DNA of 64,000 nt from JAWCQZ01 sp038869515 [NCBI: Halobacteria archaeon] (lineage in GTDB: Archaea; Halobacteriota; Syntropharchaeia; JACQPP01), in contig JAWCQZ010000003.1 of NCBI GenBank assembly GCA_038869515.1, positions 93,306-157,305 on the forward strand, given 5' to 3'. Of the stretch, positions 1 through 8,161 are shown piece after piece; position 1 is the stretch's first letter, and every line of letters begins with the position of its first letter. A program made the position numbers and the translations under genes. The notes under the pieces are model-generated. The model was given only the letters and a program-made list of their open reading frames with translations. It was not told the origin of the DNA and made no database searches.

Positions 1-2
1 TC

Positions 3-110
3 ATCGGGCTGATCCTGGGAGTGGGAGTGGCGCGGCCCGCCTACGCCCAGATCCTGACGGCCATCATCTCCCGGAAGCCTGAAATCGCGAACCGTCTGGC
101 GGGCGCGTAG
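3..110 (+). CDS. C-terminal fragment of an unidentified protein, cut by the window edge
   Basis: An open frame enters from the left edge and ends at TAG (108-110), giving about 35 residues. It begins with a hydrophobic glycine/valine-rich stretch (IGLILGVGVARPAYA) and continues ILTAIISRKPEIANRL before a short tail. The hydrophobic start could be the end of a membrane helix. Too little remains to assign a family. It converges on the ccr-like gene that starts its stop codon at 129. Confidence 0.45.
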   Translation: MGLILGVGVARPAYAQILTAIISRKPEIANRLAGA

Positions 111-128
111 AGGGTCACGCCCCCGCGC

Positions 129-1370
129 TCACGGGAAGCCCTTCATCCCCCGCGCCGGGGCGCCCACCATGCAGACCATGTTCCCGGGGGGGTGCTTGTT
201 CTGGTACATCAACTGGTGGCACTCCCCGATGCCCTCGAACGGGAAGACCCGCGAGAGGCAGGGGTCGATCTTCTTCTCCATCACCAGTTTGTTGAACCCG
301 TTCGACTGCTCGTCGTTGGCGAAGTGGGAGCCCTGGAGCCGCTTCTGCCGCATCCAGAGGTATCGGAGGTCGGCCACGGCGGCGTAGCCCGAGGTGCCGG
401 CGCAGATGACCACCATCCCGCCGCTCTCGCAGACGAAAATCGAGGTGGGGATGGTGTCCTCGCCGGGGTGCTCGAAGACGATGCGGGGGTTCTTCCGCTC
501 CCCGACCGCGTCCCAGAGCGCCTTCCCGAAGGCCCGCGCGCCCTGGAGCCACTTGCCGAACGCCTCGCCGTTGCGCCAGTCGGGCGGCACGCCCCAGTGG
601 CTGAACTTCCTCCGGTTGATGCACCCCTTGGCTCCGAGTCTCATGCAGTAGTCGAACTTGTCGTCGCTGGAGACCACCGCGACCGGGACCCCCCCGGCGT
701 TCTTCACCAGTTGGATGGCCATGCAGCCGAGGCCGCCCGAGCCCCCCCAGATGAGCACGACGTCCCCCTTCCGGACCGTGTGGGGGGGCCAGCCGAAGAG
801 CATCCGGTAGGCGGTGGCACCCACCAAGGTCGGGGCCGCGGCCTCCTCCCACGTCAGGTGCTTCGCCTTCGGCATGCACTGGTGGGCCTGGACCTTCGCG
901 AACTGAGCGAAGGAGCCCCAGTTGGTCTCGTAGCCCCAGATGCGGTAGGAGTCGTGGAACCCCGGGTCGAGCCCCTCCCGGATGGAGGGGGCCCCGGTGT
1001 TCCACTGGCCGCAGTGAATGACGACGTGGTCGCCCACCTGGACGTTCGCGACTCCGGGGCCCACGGCGTAGACGATGCCGGAGGCGTCGCTGCCGCCGAT
1101 GTGGAAATCCTCCTTCTGCCCCTCCTTCTGGCGGGCGGCGATGACATCCACGGGGCGGCCCAGGGCGGCCCAGACGTTGTTGTAGTTCACGCCGGCGGCC
1201 ATGACGTAGACGAGGGCCTCGCCCGGGCCCGGGAGGGAGACGGGGATCTTCTCGACCTGGAACGCCTTGACCGGCTCGCCGAAGCGGCCCTGCCGGATGA
1301 CCTGGGCGTGCATCTGCTTCGGGACCTGCCCGAGGGGGGGGACCTCGCCGATGGGGTAGACCTCCTTCAT
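129..1370 (-). CDS. ccr: Crotonyl-CoA carboxylase/reductase-like medium-chain dehydrogenase
   Basis: The 413-residue protein belongs to the medium-chain dehydrogenase/reductase superfamily and resembles crotonyl-CoA carboxylase/reductase rather than a simple alcohol dehydrogenase. Seen in order: an N-terminal GroES-like domain with [11 protein letters not shown], the family-specific RIWGYET and GSFAQF, the NADP-binding loop [23 protein letters not shown], and [15 protein letters not shown] near the end. The family reductively carboxylates crotonyl-CoA to ethylmalonyl-CoA with NADPH; some relatives only reduce enoyl- or acryloyl-CoA. Length fits the family (about 410-450). A TATA-like AAATAAGT lies about 25 bases upstream of the ATG at 1370, so the message is probably leaderless. 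No other ethylmalonyl-CoA pathway gene is in the window. Confidence 0.8.
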   Translation of the reverse strand: MKEVYPIGEVPPLGQVPKQMHAQVIRQGRFGEPVKAFQVEKIPVSLPGPGEALVYVMAAGVNYNNVWAALGRPVDVIAARQKEGQKEDFHIGGSDASGIVYAVGPGVANVQVGDHVVIHCGQWNTGAPSIREGLDPGFHDSYRIWGYETNWGSFAQFAKVQAHQCMPKAKHLTWEEAAAPTLVGATAYRMLFGWPPHTVRKGDVVLIWGGSGGLGCMAIQLVKNAGGVPVAVVSSDDKFDYCMRLGAKGCINRRKFSHWGVPPDWRNGEAFGKWLQGARAFGKALWDAVGERKNPRIVFEHPGEDTIPTSIFVCESGGMVVICAGTSGYAAVADLRYLWMRQKRLQGSHFANDEQSNGFNKLVMEKKIDPCLSRVFPFEGIGECHQLMYQNKHPPGNMVCMVGAPARGMKGFP

Positions 1371-1393
1371 CGGGGGGCGATTTCGCTACCATG

Positions 1394-1401
1394 ACTTATT
1401 T
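1394..1401 (-). promoter_or_regulatory. TATA-like promoter element of the ccr-like gene
   Basis: AAATAAGT on the minus strand is centred about 27 bases upstream of the ATG at 1370. This spacing recurs throughout the window and predicts a leaderless transcript. Confidence 0.45.
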
Positions 1402-1463
1402 CTTGCCTCCCGGGGGCAGAGGTCGGACGCTCCCGGGTTCCGGAATAGGATAGCCAAAAGAAT

Positions 1464-1760
1464 CTAACCAAAAATCGCACCGAACCCCTCGGCGGCCGCA
1501 TCGCCCTGGCTCTTGACCGCCTGGAGGACCCTGTCCCGCTCCGCGCCGGTGACGACCTCCGCCCCCGCGGCGATGGACTTCGCGCGCTCGGTCACCGGCT
1601 CGGGAGCCGAGACGACGCAGTAGACCCCGTCCCGGGAGGATGGGAGGGCCTTCGAGTCCTGGAACTGGATGCCCGCGCGGGAGACCGGGTCGTCCTTCAG
1701 CAGGGCGTCCCGAATCCTGGCGTAGTTGGTGCGGGGGAGGAAGAGGAGCAGGTCGGCCAC
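1464..1760 (-). CDS. Small conserved-looking protein of unknown function
   Basis: This 98-residue protein starts at GTG (1760), two bases after the stop of the upstream membrane-protein gene, so the two are probably co-transcribed and translationally coupled. It begins VADLLLFLPRTNYARIRDAL, carries a small hydrophobic centre (GVYCVVSAP) and ends in an acidic, alanine-rich helix. It has no signal peptide, cysteine pair or nucleotide-binding motif. I do not recognise the family. The GTG start was chosen because the frame upstream runs antisense-like through the neighbouring gene. Confidence 0.55.
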   Translation of the reverse strand: MADLLLFLPRTNYARIRDALLKDDPVSRAGIQFQDSKALPSSRDGVYCVVSAPEPVTERAKSIAAGAEVVTGAERDRVLQAVKSQGDAAAEGFGAIFG

Positions 1761-1762
1761 GG

Positions 1763-2425
1763 CTACGCGACCTTCACCGGGAGGATGGAGGTGATCCAGG
1801 CGACGATGGCGATGAGGAGGATGACGCCGACGGTGTAGGCGCCGAAGAACGACACGTGGTGCTTCTTGAAGCGGACCCAGCCCACGAGGTTCACGAAGCC
1901 GATGAAGACGCTCAGGACGAAGCCCACCGCAATCACCAGGACCCCCTGGATGTGGAGGGGCCACCGGTTGGTGGTCAGGATGCCGAACAGCAGGCCGGTG
2001 ACCGCCATGAGGAAACCGAGGGTGTGGACGAGGTAGCGGTCGGGCCAGAAGGTGTCGAAGACGGTGAGGCCGTTGACCATGAGGCCGACGCCGGCGACGA
2101 TGACGCCGTAGAAGGCGAAGTCGATGCAGGCCCGGCGGCTCCCGAAGTTCTCCACCACTCCGCAGTTCTTGTCGTCGGAGAAGTAGGCGACCATGAGGCC
2201 CGACCCCACCAGGATGAGCGCGATGGAGACCAGGGTGAAGAACCAGGTGAAGAGCTGCCGCCCGCCCGCCTCTTCGGGGCGCTCCTTGTAGGGCTCGACC
2301 CCCAGGGCGTCCAGGGGGTTGTGCTTCCGCTCCTCCGGCCTCGCGGGCGGCGGCGCGCGCGGGGCCGGGGCCATCGGCGCGTTGGGGGGGCGCCAGCGGC
2401 CGGGGGGAGGGGGGCCTTGCGGCAT
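1763..2425 (-). CDS. Integral membrane protein with proline-rich cytoplasmic N-terminus
   Basis: The 220-residue protein has a proline/alanine-rich N-terminal tail of about 55 residues followed by roughly five membrane segments: FTWFFTLVSIALILVGSGL, ACIDFAFYGVIVAGVGLMV, LVHTLGFLMAVTGLLFGI, IQGVLVIAVGFVLSVFIGF and SFFGAYTVGVILLIAIVAW. Two cysteines lie in the first extracytoplasmic loop (NCGVVENFGSRRACID) and could form a disulfide. No transport or enzyme signature was recognised. It is followed at once by the small gene at 1464-1760, suggesting a two-gene operon of unknown role. Confidence 0.7.
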   Translation of the reverse strand: MPQGPPPPGRWRPPNAPMAPAPRAPPPARPEERKHNPLDALGVEPYKERPEEAGGRQLFTWFFTLVSIALILVGSGLMVAYFSDDKNCGVVENFGSRRACIDFAFYGVIVAGVGLMVNGLTVFDTFWPDRYLVHTLGFLMAVTGLLFGILTTNRWPLHIQGVLVIAVGFVLSVFIGFVNLVGWVRFKKHHVSFFGAYTVGVILLIAIVAWITSILPVKVA

Positions 2426-2492
2426 GGGGGAGGGTTCTCCCCCGCAGATGATAAAGCCCTTTCCGGACCGGAAATCGAGAGGGGGACCCGCG

Positions 2493-2912
2493 TCAGGCCA
2501 ACTCTTCTGGTTTGAAATAGAGCCCGATTTCCCTCTCCGCGCTCGCCGGGGAGTCCGACGCGTGGACGAGGTTGCGGGTGACCTCCAGGCAGAAGTCGCC
2601 CCGGAGGGTCCCCGGGGCCGCCTTCGCGGGGTCGGTGGCGCCCACCAGGGCCCGGACCACGACGACCGCCTCGCGGCCCTCGACCACCATGGCGAGGGCC
2701 GGGCCGCTCCGGATGTGCGCGACCAGCTCCTTGAAGAAGGGCTTCTCCCTGTGCTCGGCGTAGTGCTCCCTGGCGGTCTTCTCGCTCACCCGCAGGAGTT
2801 TCGCGGCGACCAGCCGGAGCCCCTTTCGCTCCAGCCGGGAGACCACCTCGCCCGCGAGGCCGCGGGCCACCCCGTCGGGCTTGACCATGACGAACTCCCG
2901 CTGCTCGGGCAT
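2493..2912 (-). CDS. ndk: Nucleoside diphosphate kinase
   Basis: The 139-residue protein transfers the gamma-phosphate of ATP to NDPs through a phosphohistidine. Family marks are [15 protein letters not shown] at the N-terminus and the active-site motif [10 protein letters not shown], whose histidine is phosphorylated. Length matches archaeal Ndk. The minus-strand AACTTATTAG about 25 bases upstream of the ATG is a plausible TATA box, and it overlaps the end of the zinc-finger gene behind it, so ndk may have its own promoter inside a longer minus-strand run. Confidence 0.95.
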   Translation of the reverse strand: MPEQREFVMVKPDGVARGLAGEVVSRLERKGLRLVAAKLLRVSEKTAREHYAEHREKPFFKELVAHIRSGPALAMVVEGREAVVVVRALVGATDPAKAAPGTLRGDFCLEVTRNLVHASDSPASAEREIGLYFKPEELA

Positions 2913-2933
2913 CTCCCGGGATGGGGCGCCCCC

Positions 2934-3113
2934 CTAATAAGTTTCGGGCTGCTTCTTGTGGGTCCGCTGGTGGAACTCGAGGCCGATTTTGGAGGGGAAG
3001 ACCCGGCCGCACTCCCCGCACTTTTGGTGGAGGTCCTCCGGGCCGAAGCGGGGGTGGTGGAACCCGCACGCCGGGCACTTGGGGTGGGAGGCCGCCGCCT
3101 CCGCCGTGGCCAT
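2934..3113 (-). CDS. Small C2H2-type zinc-finger protein (59 aa)
   Basis: The protein has an N-terminal CPACGFHH knuckle and then an exact classical finger with spacing C-x2-C-x12-H-x3-H (CGECGRVF ... FHQRTH). It ends with basic KK residues, which suits nucleic-acid binding. The ATG at 3113 lies about 25 bases below a TATA box (AAGTATATC on the minus strand, near 3134-3142), supporting a real leaderless gene. Upstream of that box is a small perfect palindrome, CCGATTGAAATCGG. The role is unknown; a transcription factor or RNA-binding protein is the obvious guess. Confidence 0.75.
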   Translation of the reverse strand: MATAEAAASHPKCPACGFHHPRFGPEDLHQKCGECGRVFPSKIGLEFHQRTHKKQPETY

Positions 3114-3194
3114 GGAAGGGGGTTCAAAAAGCGGGTGATATACTTTCCGATTGAAATCGGCGGGGGGTGCGCCGAAAACAGTTCCCGGGAACTC

Positions 3195-3629
3195 TCAGGC
3201 GGAGGCGGCCCGGGGGGCCGGGGTCCCCGCAGGAACCCTGGACTTTCTCTTCTCGGCGTAGTCCTGGAGGGCGGCGTGGAGCGCCTCGGTGGCGAGGACC
3301 GAGCAGTGGATTTTCACCGGGGGGAGGCCGTCGAGCGCCTCGACGATGTCGGTCTTGGTGATGCGGGTGGCCTCCTCGATGGTCTTGCCCTGCGCGATTT
3401 CGGTCATCATGCTGCTCGAGGCGATGGCCGCGCCGCAGCCGAAAGTCTGGAACTTCATCTCCTCGACCCTCTGGGTCTCCGGGTTGACCTTGATATACAT
3501 CGTCATGAGGTCCCCGCAGGTGGGGTTCCCGACGGTCCCGACGCCGTCGGCGTTCTCGATGGTCCCGACGTTCCGGGGGTTCCGGAAGTGGTCAAGGACC
3601 TTCTGGGAGTATTCGCCGATGTTGGTCAT
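3195..3629 (-). CDS. iscU: Iron-sulfur cluster scaffold protein, IscU/NifU-N type
   Basis: The 144-residue protein carries the three cluster-ligating cysteines of the IscU fold in NPTCGDLM, TFGCGAAI and KIHCSVLA. It starts MTNIGEYSQKVLDHFRNPRNVG, a typical IscU N-terminus. It assembles Fe-S clusters from cysteine-derived sulfide and hands them to apo-proteins. A basic proline/alanine tail of about 20 residues extends past the usual end. The minus-strand ACTTTATATC box about 25 bases upstream fixes the start at 3629. No IscS desulfurase lies beside it; its neighbour is the Fe-S enzyme CysH. Confidence 0.92.
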   Translation of the reverse strand: MTNIGEYSQKVLDHFRNPRNVGTIENADGVGTVGNPTCGDLMTMYIKVNPETQRVEEMKFQTFGCGAAIASSSMMTEIAQGKTIEEATRITKTDIVEALDGLPPVKIHCSVLATEALHAALQDYAEKRKSRVPAGTPAPRAASA

Positions 3630-3684
3630 CCTGGCAGTTGGCTCGGGGCCGGATATAAAGTTTTTCCAACAGAATGTGTTTAAA

Positions 3685-4443
3685 CTACCTTGCGGCGACT
3701 TTACCTGCGGCGCGTGCCGGTTTTGCGCTGCCGGTCTCGGTGTAGTGAAGCCCGCACTCCTTCTTCGCCTCCTCCTCCCACCACCAGCGCCCCGCCCGGG
3801 GGTGCTCGCCCGGCTTGACGGCCCGGGTGCAGGGTGCGCAGCCGAGCGACGGGTAGCCCCGGTCATGGAGGACGTTGTATGGGACGCTGTGCCGCTTGAT
3901 GTAGGCCCACACCTGGTCGGAGGTCCAGTCGGCGAGGGGGTTGAATTTCAGGATGTTCCCGTGGCCCGCGTCGAACTCCGCCTTGGCCACCGCCCCGCGG
4001 GTGTCGGCCTGCTCCCGCCGCAGGCCGGTGATCCACCCGTCGAGCCCGGAGAGCGCGCGGTTGAGGGGCTCCACCTTCCGGACGCCGCAGCACATCTTCC
4101 GGAGCTCCACCGACCTGTAGAACAGGTTGAGGCCGTGCTCGTTCACCATCGCCTCGACGGCGTCGGTCTTGGGGTAGAAGACCTCGACCGAGAGGTTGTA
4201 TTTCTCCCGTACGGCGTCCATGACGTCGTAGGTCTCCTGGGGGAGCCGGCCCGTGTCGAGGGTGAAGACGCGGGCGTCGGGCCGGAGTTTCACCATCATG
4301 TCGATCAGGACGACGTCCTCGGCCCCGAAGGAGGAGGCGAGGGCGACCCTGGGGTGGAGATTGTCGAGGGCCCAGCGGAGCACCTCCTGGGGGGAGGCGC
4401 GCTCCAGTTTCCGGTTGAGGTCGGCGACCGCCTTGGCGTCCAT
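3685..4443 (-). CDS. cysH: Assimilatory APS/PAPS reductase
   Basis: The 252-residue protein reduces adenylyl sulfate (or PAPS) to sulfite. Seen are the PP-loop start LASSFGAEDVVLIDM, the paired cysteines of the APS-reductase type (RKMCCGVRK and LGCAPCTR) that would bind a [4Fe-4S] cluster, and the C-terminal KKECGLHYTE that carries the catalytic cysteine. The cluster motif argues for APS as substrate, which matches the divergent sat gene. The ATG at 4443 is about 25 bases from a GTTTTTAAAC box. A lysine/arginine-rich tail follows the catalytic motif. Confidence 0.93.
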   Translation of the reverse strand: MDAKAVADLNRKLERASPQEVLRWALDNLHPRVALASSFGAEDVVLIDMMVKLRPDARVFTLDTGRLPQETYDVMDAVREKYNLSVEVFYPKTDAVEAMVNEHGLNLFYRSVELRKMCCGVRKVEPLNRALSGLDGWITGLRREQADTRGAVAKAEFDAGHGNILKFNPLADWTSDQVWAYIKRHSVPYNVLHDRGYPSLGCAPCTRAVKPGEHPRAGRWWWEEEAKKECGLHYTETGSAKPARAAGKVAAR

Positions 4444-4477
4444 CAGAACCTTCGGGCGTATGTTTAAAAACGATTGG

Positions 4478-4515
4478 CCAAAAATCGGTGGGCCCTGCAG
4501 CCCGCCGATTTTTGG
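4478..4515. promoter_or_regulatory. Long inverted repeat between cysH and sat
   Basis: Two 16-base arms (4478-4493 and 4500-4515, beginning CCAAAAATCGG) match at 15 of 16 positions around a six-base centre. It sits just upstream of the cysH TATA box in the divergent cysH-sat region. Either a dimeric regulator binds it, or it forms a hairpin. The position favours an operator for sulfur control, which is inference. Confidence 0.55.
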
Positions 4516-4569
4516 AAATGTGTAGAACATAGGCCCCACCCCCGGGGCCTCCCCCCGCGCGACGGGGTC

Positions 4570-4645
4570 CCCGGGGGTCGGCCCTCCCGGAACCCGCCCG
4601 AAGCGAGCACGAAGCGCGAGCGGAGGGCAGGGTTCCGCGCCATAA
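4570..4645 (-). repeat. Copy of the dispersed GC-rich palindromic repeat
   Basis: Read on the minus strand, this segment matches the intergenic copy near 39655-39710 in order: GGCGCGGAAC, then CCCTGCCCTC, then alternating GCTCGC blocks, then GGTT. Its ends are inverted (GGAACCC at 4589, GGGTTCC at 4630). It lies between cysH and sat and is not coding. Confidence 0.5.
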
Positions 4646-4757
4646 CTTCCTGCCACAACAAGTGCCCGCGCTCCAGGGATTCTAAGGGGGGGGGTTTATT
4701 ACCAACAGTTATAAAAACGTGGAGAAAATATTATAAGATGACGGGGCTCTTGGGCCG

Positions 4758-5885
4758 ATGGTTTCGAAACCCCACGGCGGCCGGCTCGTGAACCGGATTC
4801 TCCCCCCCGACAAGGCGCGCAAGGCGGCCGCGAGCGGCGCCCCACGCGTCGAGGCGGGCCTCGAGTTCCTCCTCGACGCAGAGAAACTGGCCGCCGGCGC
4901 CTACAGCCCGCTGGAGGGGTTCGCCGACCGGCGGACCCTGGGCTCCATTCTGCGGACCTGGAAACTCCCGGACGGGACCGTGTGGCCCATCCCCGTCGTT
5001 CTGCCGGTGCGGGAAGAGCTCGAAATGGGGGAAGACCTCCTCCTCACTCAGGGCGGCCGCCCGATCGCCCGCCTGCGGGTCCGGGAGTGCTACCCCTTCG
5101 ACCGCAAGGCCTTCGCGAAGGGGGTCTACGGGACGGAGGACCCCGCCCACCCCAACGTCGCTGAAATCGGCCAGTGGCCCCCCTACCTGGCGGCGGGGCC
5201 GGTCGATTTGATCGCCCGCCCCGAGACGGGCCTCGGGGACCCGGAGCCCGTCCCTGCCGAGACGCGCGCCGAATTCAAAAAGCGCGGCTGGGAGACCGTG
5301 GCGGGCTACCAGACCCGCAACCCGCCCCACCGGGCCCACGAATACCTGCAGCGGTGCGCGCTGGAGCAGGTGGACGGGCTCTTCATCCACCCGGTGGTCG
5401 GGAAACTCAAGGCGGACGACTTTCCCGCGGCCGCCATCCTCGAGTCCTGCCGGACCCTCGCCGGCGTCTATCCGCCCGAGCGGTTCTTCCTCTCCCCCCT
5501 CTCCATCGCCATGCGCTACGCGGGGCCCCGGGCCGCCGTCTTCCTCGCGCTGGTCCGGAAGAACTACGGCTGCACCCACTACATCGTGGGACGGGACATG
5601 GCGGGGGTCGGGAAGTTCTACGGCCCCTACGACGCGCAAGAGGCGCTGACCCGGTGGGACCTCGGCATCACGCCGCTGCCATTCCGCGACGTTTTCTGGT
5701 GCGACCGGTGCGGCGCGATGGCGACCGAGAAGACCTGCGGCCACCCGGCCGAGGCTCGCCGGACCATGAGCGGCACCGAGGTCCGCCGGAGGTTGCGGGC
5801 CGGGGAGCCCATTCCTTCCGAGATGGTGAGGCCCGAGGTGACCGAAGTTCTGCGCAAATACGTGGCGGGAGCCCCGGCGGGGTAG
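4758..5885 (+). CDS. sat: Sulfate adenylyltransferase (ATP sulfurylase)
   Basis: The 375-residue enzyme activates sulfate with ATP to adenylyl sulfate. The nucleotide-binding motif QTRNPPHRAHEY is intact near residue 185, and GRDMAGVGKFYGPYDAQ provides the second active-site segment. A CDRCGAMATEKTCGH knuckle near the C-terminus is a zinc-binding feature found in many archaeal and bacterial single-domain Sat proteins. A TATAAAA element near 4710 precedes the gene. It heads a plus-strand group with the PiT-family permease and tusA and faces cysH, so the locus is assimilatory sulfate reduction. Confidence 0.95.
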   Translation: MVSKPHGGRLVNRILPPDKARKAAASGAPRVEAGLEFLLDAEKLAAGAYSPLEGFADRRTLGSILRTWKLPDGTVWPIPVVLPVREELEMGEDLLLTQGGRPIARLRVRECYPFDRKAFAKGVYGTEDPAHPNVAEIGQWPPYLAAGPVDLIARPETGLGDPEPVPAETRAEFKKRGWETVAGYQTRNPPHRAHEYLQRCALEQVDGLFIHPVVGKLKADDFPAAAILESCRTLAGVYPPERFFLSPLSIAMRYAGPRAAVFLALVRKNYGCTHYIVGRDMAGVGKFYGPYDAQEALTRWDLGITPLPFRDVFWCDRCGAMATEKTCGHPAEARRTMSGTEVRRRLRAGEPIPSEMVRPEVTEVLRKYVAGAPAG

Positions 5886-5894
5886 AGGAGAAGG

Positions 5895-6881
5895 ATGGCC
5901 GAAGCGACCCTCGCCGCAGTCACAGGTTTGGCCATCATCCTCGCCATGGCCGTGGGCGCGAACAACAGCGCAGCCGCCATGGGGACGGCCTACGGGGCGG
6001 GCATCCGGACGCGGAGGCAATCCCTTCTCATCGTCTTCGTGTTTTTCTTCCTCGGGGCGGTTCTCGGAGGCGCGAAGGTCACCGGCTCCATCGCCGGGGG
6101 CTACGTGGACGTCCGGCTGCTGACGGGCCAAACGGCCCCGGTCATGGCCGTCACCGCCCTTTCGGCCCTTTTCATTCTCACCACGAACTACCTGCGGGCC
6201 CCCATCTCCACCGCCCTCTCCACCATCTTCTGCATCGTGGGGGTGGGGCTCTACACCTCGGGCCTCAACGTCCCCTTCTTCCTGACCAACGCGGTCTGGT
6301 GGGTCCTGACCCCGGCGGCGGCCATCCTGGGCGGGTTCGTGTGGGCCCGTTGGGTCCACCCCTGGGCCCTCGAGAGGGTGGCCGACTTCGGGGCCGAGGA
6401 GAAGGTGAACCGGATACTGGCGCTCTCCCTCACCTTCACGGGCTCATACATCGCCTTCTCCATCGGGGCCAACTCTCTCGGGAAGGCCATGGGCCCGGCC
6501 GTGGGGTTCGGGCTCGACGCCCCGACGGCCATCCTCCTGGGGGCCATCGCCATGTCCGTGGGGGCCGTCCTCATGGGGGCCCGGGTGATTCACACCGTGG
6601 GGAAGGACATCGCCGAAATCTGCCCCATCCGGGCCGGAGGGGTGGAGATGGTCTCCGGCACCATCATCATCCTGGCCGCCTTCCTGGGAATCCCCATCTC
6701 TGTGACCCAGACCCACACTTCCTCCGTCATCGGCCTGAGCATGGGGAAGAAGGGGGTCCGCGGAACCGTAAAAATCAAGGTCGTGAAAAGGACACTCATG
6801 GCATGGTTCTCGGTCCCCGTGGCGGCGGTGGTCCTGACCTACGGCATCCTGTGGCTCCTGGGGTGGAAGCCGCCGGCGTGA
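5895..6881 (+). CDS. cysP: PiT-family permease, probably sulfate uptake (CysP-like)
   Basis: The 328-residue membrane protein shows the inverted double signature of the PiT family: GANNSAAAMGTAYGAG near residue 22 and GANSLGKAMGP near residue 195, with about ten membrane helices. PiT proteins usually carry phosphate, but the Bacillus CysP branch carries sulfate. The gene lies nine bases after sat and one base before tusA, and two dedicated phosphate systems lie elsewhere in the window. Sulfate is therefore the better guess, from context rather than from a diagnostic residue. Confidence 0.75.
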   Translation: MAEATLAAVTGLAIILAMAVGANNSAAAMGTAYGAGIRTRRQSLLIVFVFFFLGAVLGGAKVTGSIAGGYVDVRLLTGQTAPVMAVTALSALFILTTNYLRAPISTALSTIFCIVGVGLYTSGLNVPFFLTNAVWWVLTPAAAILGGFVWARWVHPWALERVADFGAEEKVNRILALSLTFTGSYIAFSIGANSLGKAMGPAVGFGLDAPTAILLGAIAMSVGAVLMGARVIHTVGKDIAEICPIRAGGVEMVSGTIIILAAFLGIPISVTQTHTSSVIGLSMGKKGVRGTVKIKVVKRTLMAWFSVPVAAVVLTYGILWLLGWKPPA

Positions 6882-6882
6882 G

Positions 6883-7110
6883 ATGACCATGGCACCGGAG
6901 CCCATTGACCTGCGCGGAATCAAGTGCCCCTACAACTTCATCCGTTCGAAGAAAATCATGGACTCGCTGGCCCCGGGGGCCGAGGTCCACGTCCTCATCA
7001 CCGACCGGACCAATCTGGAGTACATCCGGGACTATGCGAAAAAGAAGGCCATCCGCTTCGAGGCCAAGGAGGAGGGCGAGGCCACCCGGATGGTCATCAA
7101 GAAGTCCTGA
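6883..7110 (+). CDS. tusA: TusA/SirA-family sulfur carrier protein
   Basis: The 75-residue protein has the family core DLRGIKCPYNFIRSKK with the CP motif whose cysteine carries a persulfide, followed by the beta-alpha-beta-beta pattern expected of TusA. It starts two bases after the permease stop codon, so it belongs to the sat operon. It probably shuttles sulfur, perhaps toward the IscU scaffold or thiolation enzymes; the partner is not shown by the sequence. Confidence 0.88.
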   Translation: MTMAPEPIDLRGIKCPYNFIRSKKIMDSLAPGAEVHVLITDRTNLEYIRDYAKKKAIRFEAKEEGEATRMVIKKS

Positions 7111-7139
7111 CCCGCCGCCCGGTCTGGCGGACGCGCAGT

Positions 7140-7975
7140 CGTGATGCGGGGCGGGAGAACGCCGACGTTTGGAGTGGGGCGGGGGAGGCGGAGGAGTCGG
7201 TGTCGGCCCCGGCGGGACCGCGCTGGTGGAGAACTCCACCCGGTAGCACCGGAGCGCGAGGGCGTCGGAGTCCCGGAAGCTGTCGAGGAACTGGTTGAAG
7301 ACCACGTCCCCGATGAACGCGGGGCACTGGCTGGGGGGGAACCCCTGGACGCCCGAGTCGCCGACGAATCCGGGGGTGGTGTCGTCGAGGAACTCGACGG
7401 AGAAGGATTCGAGGACGTTGATCCGGGGCGGGGACGGGAAGGAGAAGGTGACCTTGGTGATGTCGCTGGCCAGCCCCTGGCGGGTGTCGTGGGGGAGGTT
7501 GGCGGTGACGGGGCTGGAGGTGGCGAGGACGGAGCCGGTCCCGCTCAGGACGCGGGCCCGGAGCGTGTAGGTCGCCGGGTCGTCCGCCTTGTCGCGGGAG
7601 AAGTAGGAGGAGACCGAGTTGACGATCTGATCCGTGCTCACGGACGGGACGCCCAGGAACTTCAGCCCGAGGGGGAGGGGGATGGGGGTCTCGTGCCGCA
7701 TGGCGACCCGCAGGAGGAGCTGGCCGTTGTCCACCGCCTGCCGGGGCTCGCCCTCGGCGAGGAGCCAGAGGCGGGCCCCGTAGAGGCCCGGCCAGGAGGG
7801 AGCCGGGGACGGTGCAGTCGTGGAGCTGGTTCTCGACCGGCGTGGGGCCGGCGGAGGCGGGGACCCCGAAGTCGCAGCGCACGGTTCTGGTCATATCGGT
7901 GTTGTCGAACGCTTTGACTTCGATTTTTCCATTGACCGCCTCGCCCATCTTAAACCGAGGAAAGACCCGCATGCA
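7140..7975 (-). pseudogene. Frameshifted partial duplicate of an internal module of the giant surface protein
   Basis: On the minus strand this segment repeats the part of the 8162-13105 gene that lies at about 10130-10890. Shared peptides are TVRCDF, PVENQLHDCTVPGS, LRV, SYFSR, LSGTGSVLATS, VTFSFPSPPRIN and CYRVEFSTSAVPPGPTP. Near 7780-7790 the copy lacks five bases that the parent has (at about 10733-10740), so the reading frame shifts after DCTVPGSLLA. The second part continues in another frame to a proline-rich stretch and then runs into unrelated sequence. There is no signal peptide. It looks like a dead cassette; an alternative is a reservoir for recombination with the parent gene. Confidence 0.75.
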
Positions 7976-8160
7976 CAACAAGAAACGAAGACGAGAGCAC
8001 TATATCTTGCTTCAGGGTAGCTCAAAGTAAGCAATATAACACCTAATAAAATCCAAGCCATGATTTCTTTCGCAGTCAAAAGATGTATCAAGGGAGCGAT
8101 CACCAGCAGAGTCAAGCCCAAGATTCCTAGAACAATCAGGAACACTCGCGAGTCCACCAT
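7891..8160 (-). CDS. Small membrane protein directly after the giant surface protein gene
   Basis: An 89-residue frame begins with ATG at 8160, one base after the stop of the 1647-residue gene, so coupled translation is likely. It has two or three membrane segments (VFLIVLGILGLTLLVIAPLI, IMAWILLGVILLTLSY, LVFVSCCACGSFLGL) and a basic tail. The DNA is AT-richer than its surroundings. The tail overlaps the start of the frameshifted duplicate in another frame. The family is unknown. Its position and membrane character would suit an immunity protein for the C-terminal module of the preceding gene, but that is speculation. Confidence 0.5.
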   Translation of the reverse strand: MVDSRVFLIVLGILGLTLLVIAPLIHLLTAKEIMAWILLGVILLTLSYPEARYSALVFVSCCACGSFLGLRWARRSMEKSKSKRSTTPI

Positions 8161-8161
8161 C

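Noticed and set aside
4464-4661. Small minus-strand frame upstream of cysH
   Set aside because: It covers the inverted repeat and a palindromic repeat copy and has no coding features.
7140-7975. Programmed frameshift joining the two frames of the duplicate
   Set aside because: The difference from the parent is a five-base deletion with no slippery run, and the copy has no signal peptide; a dead duplicate is simpler.
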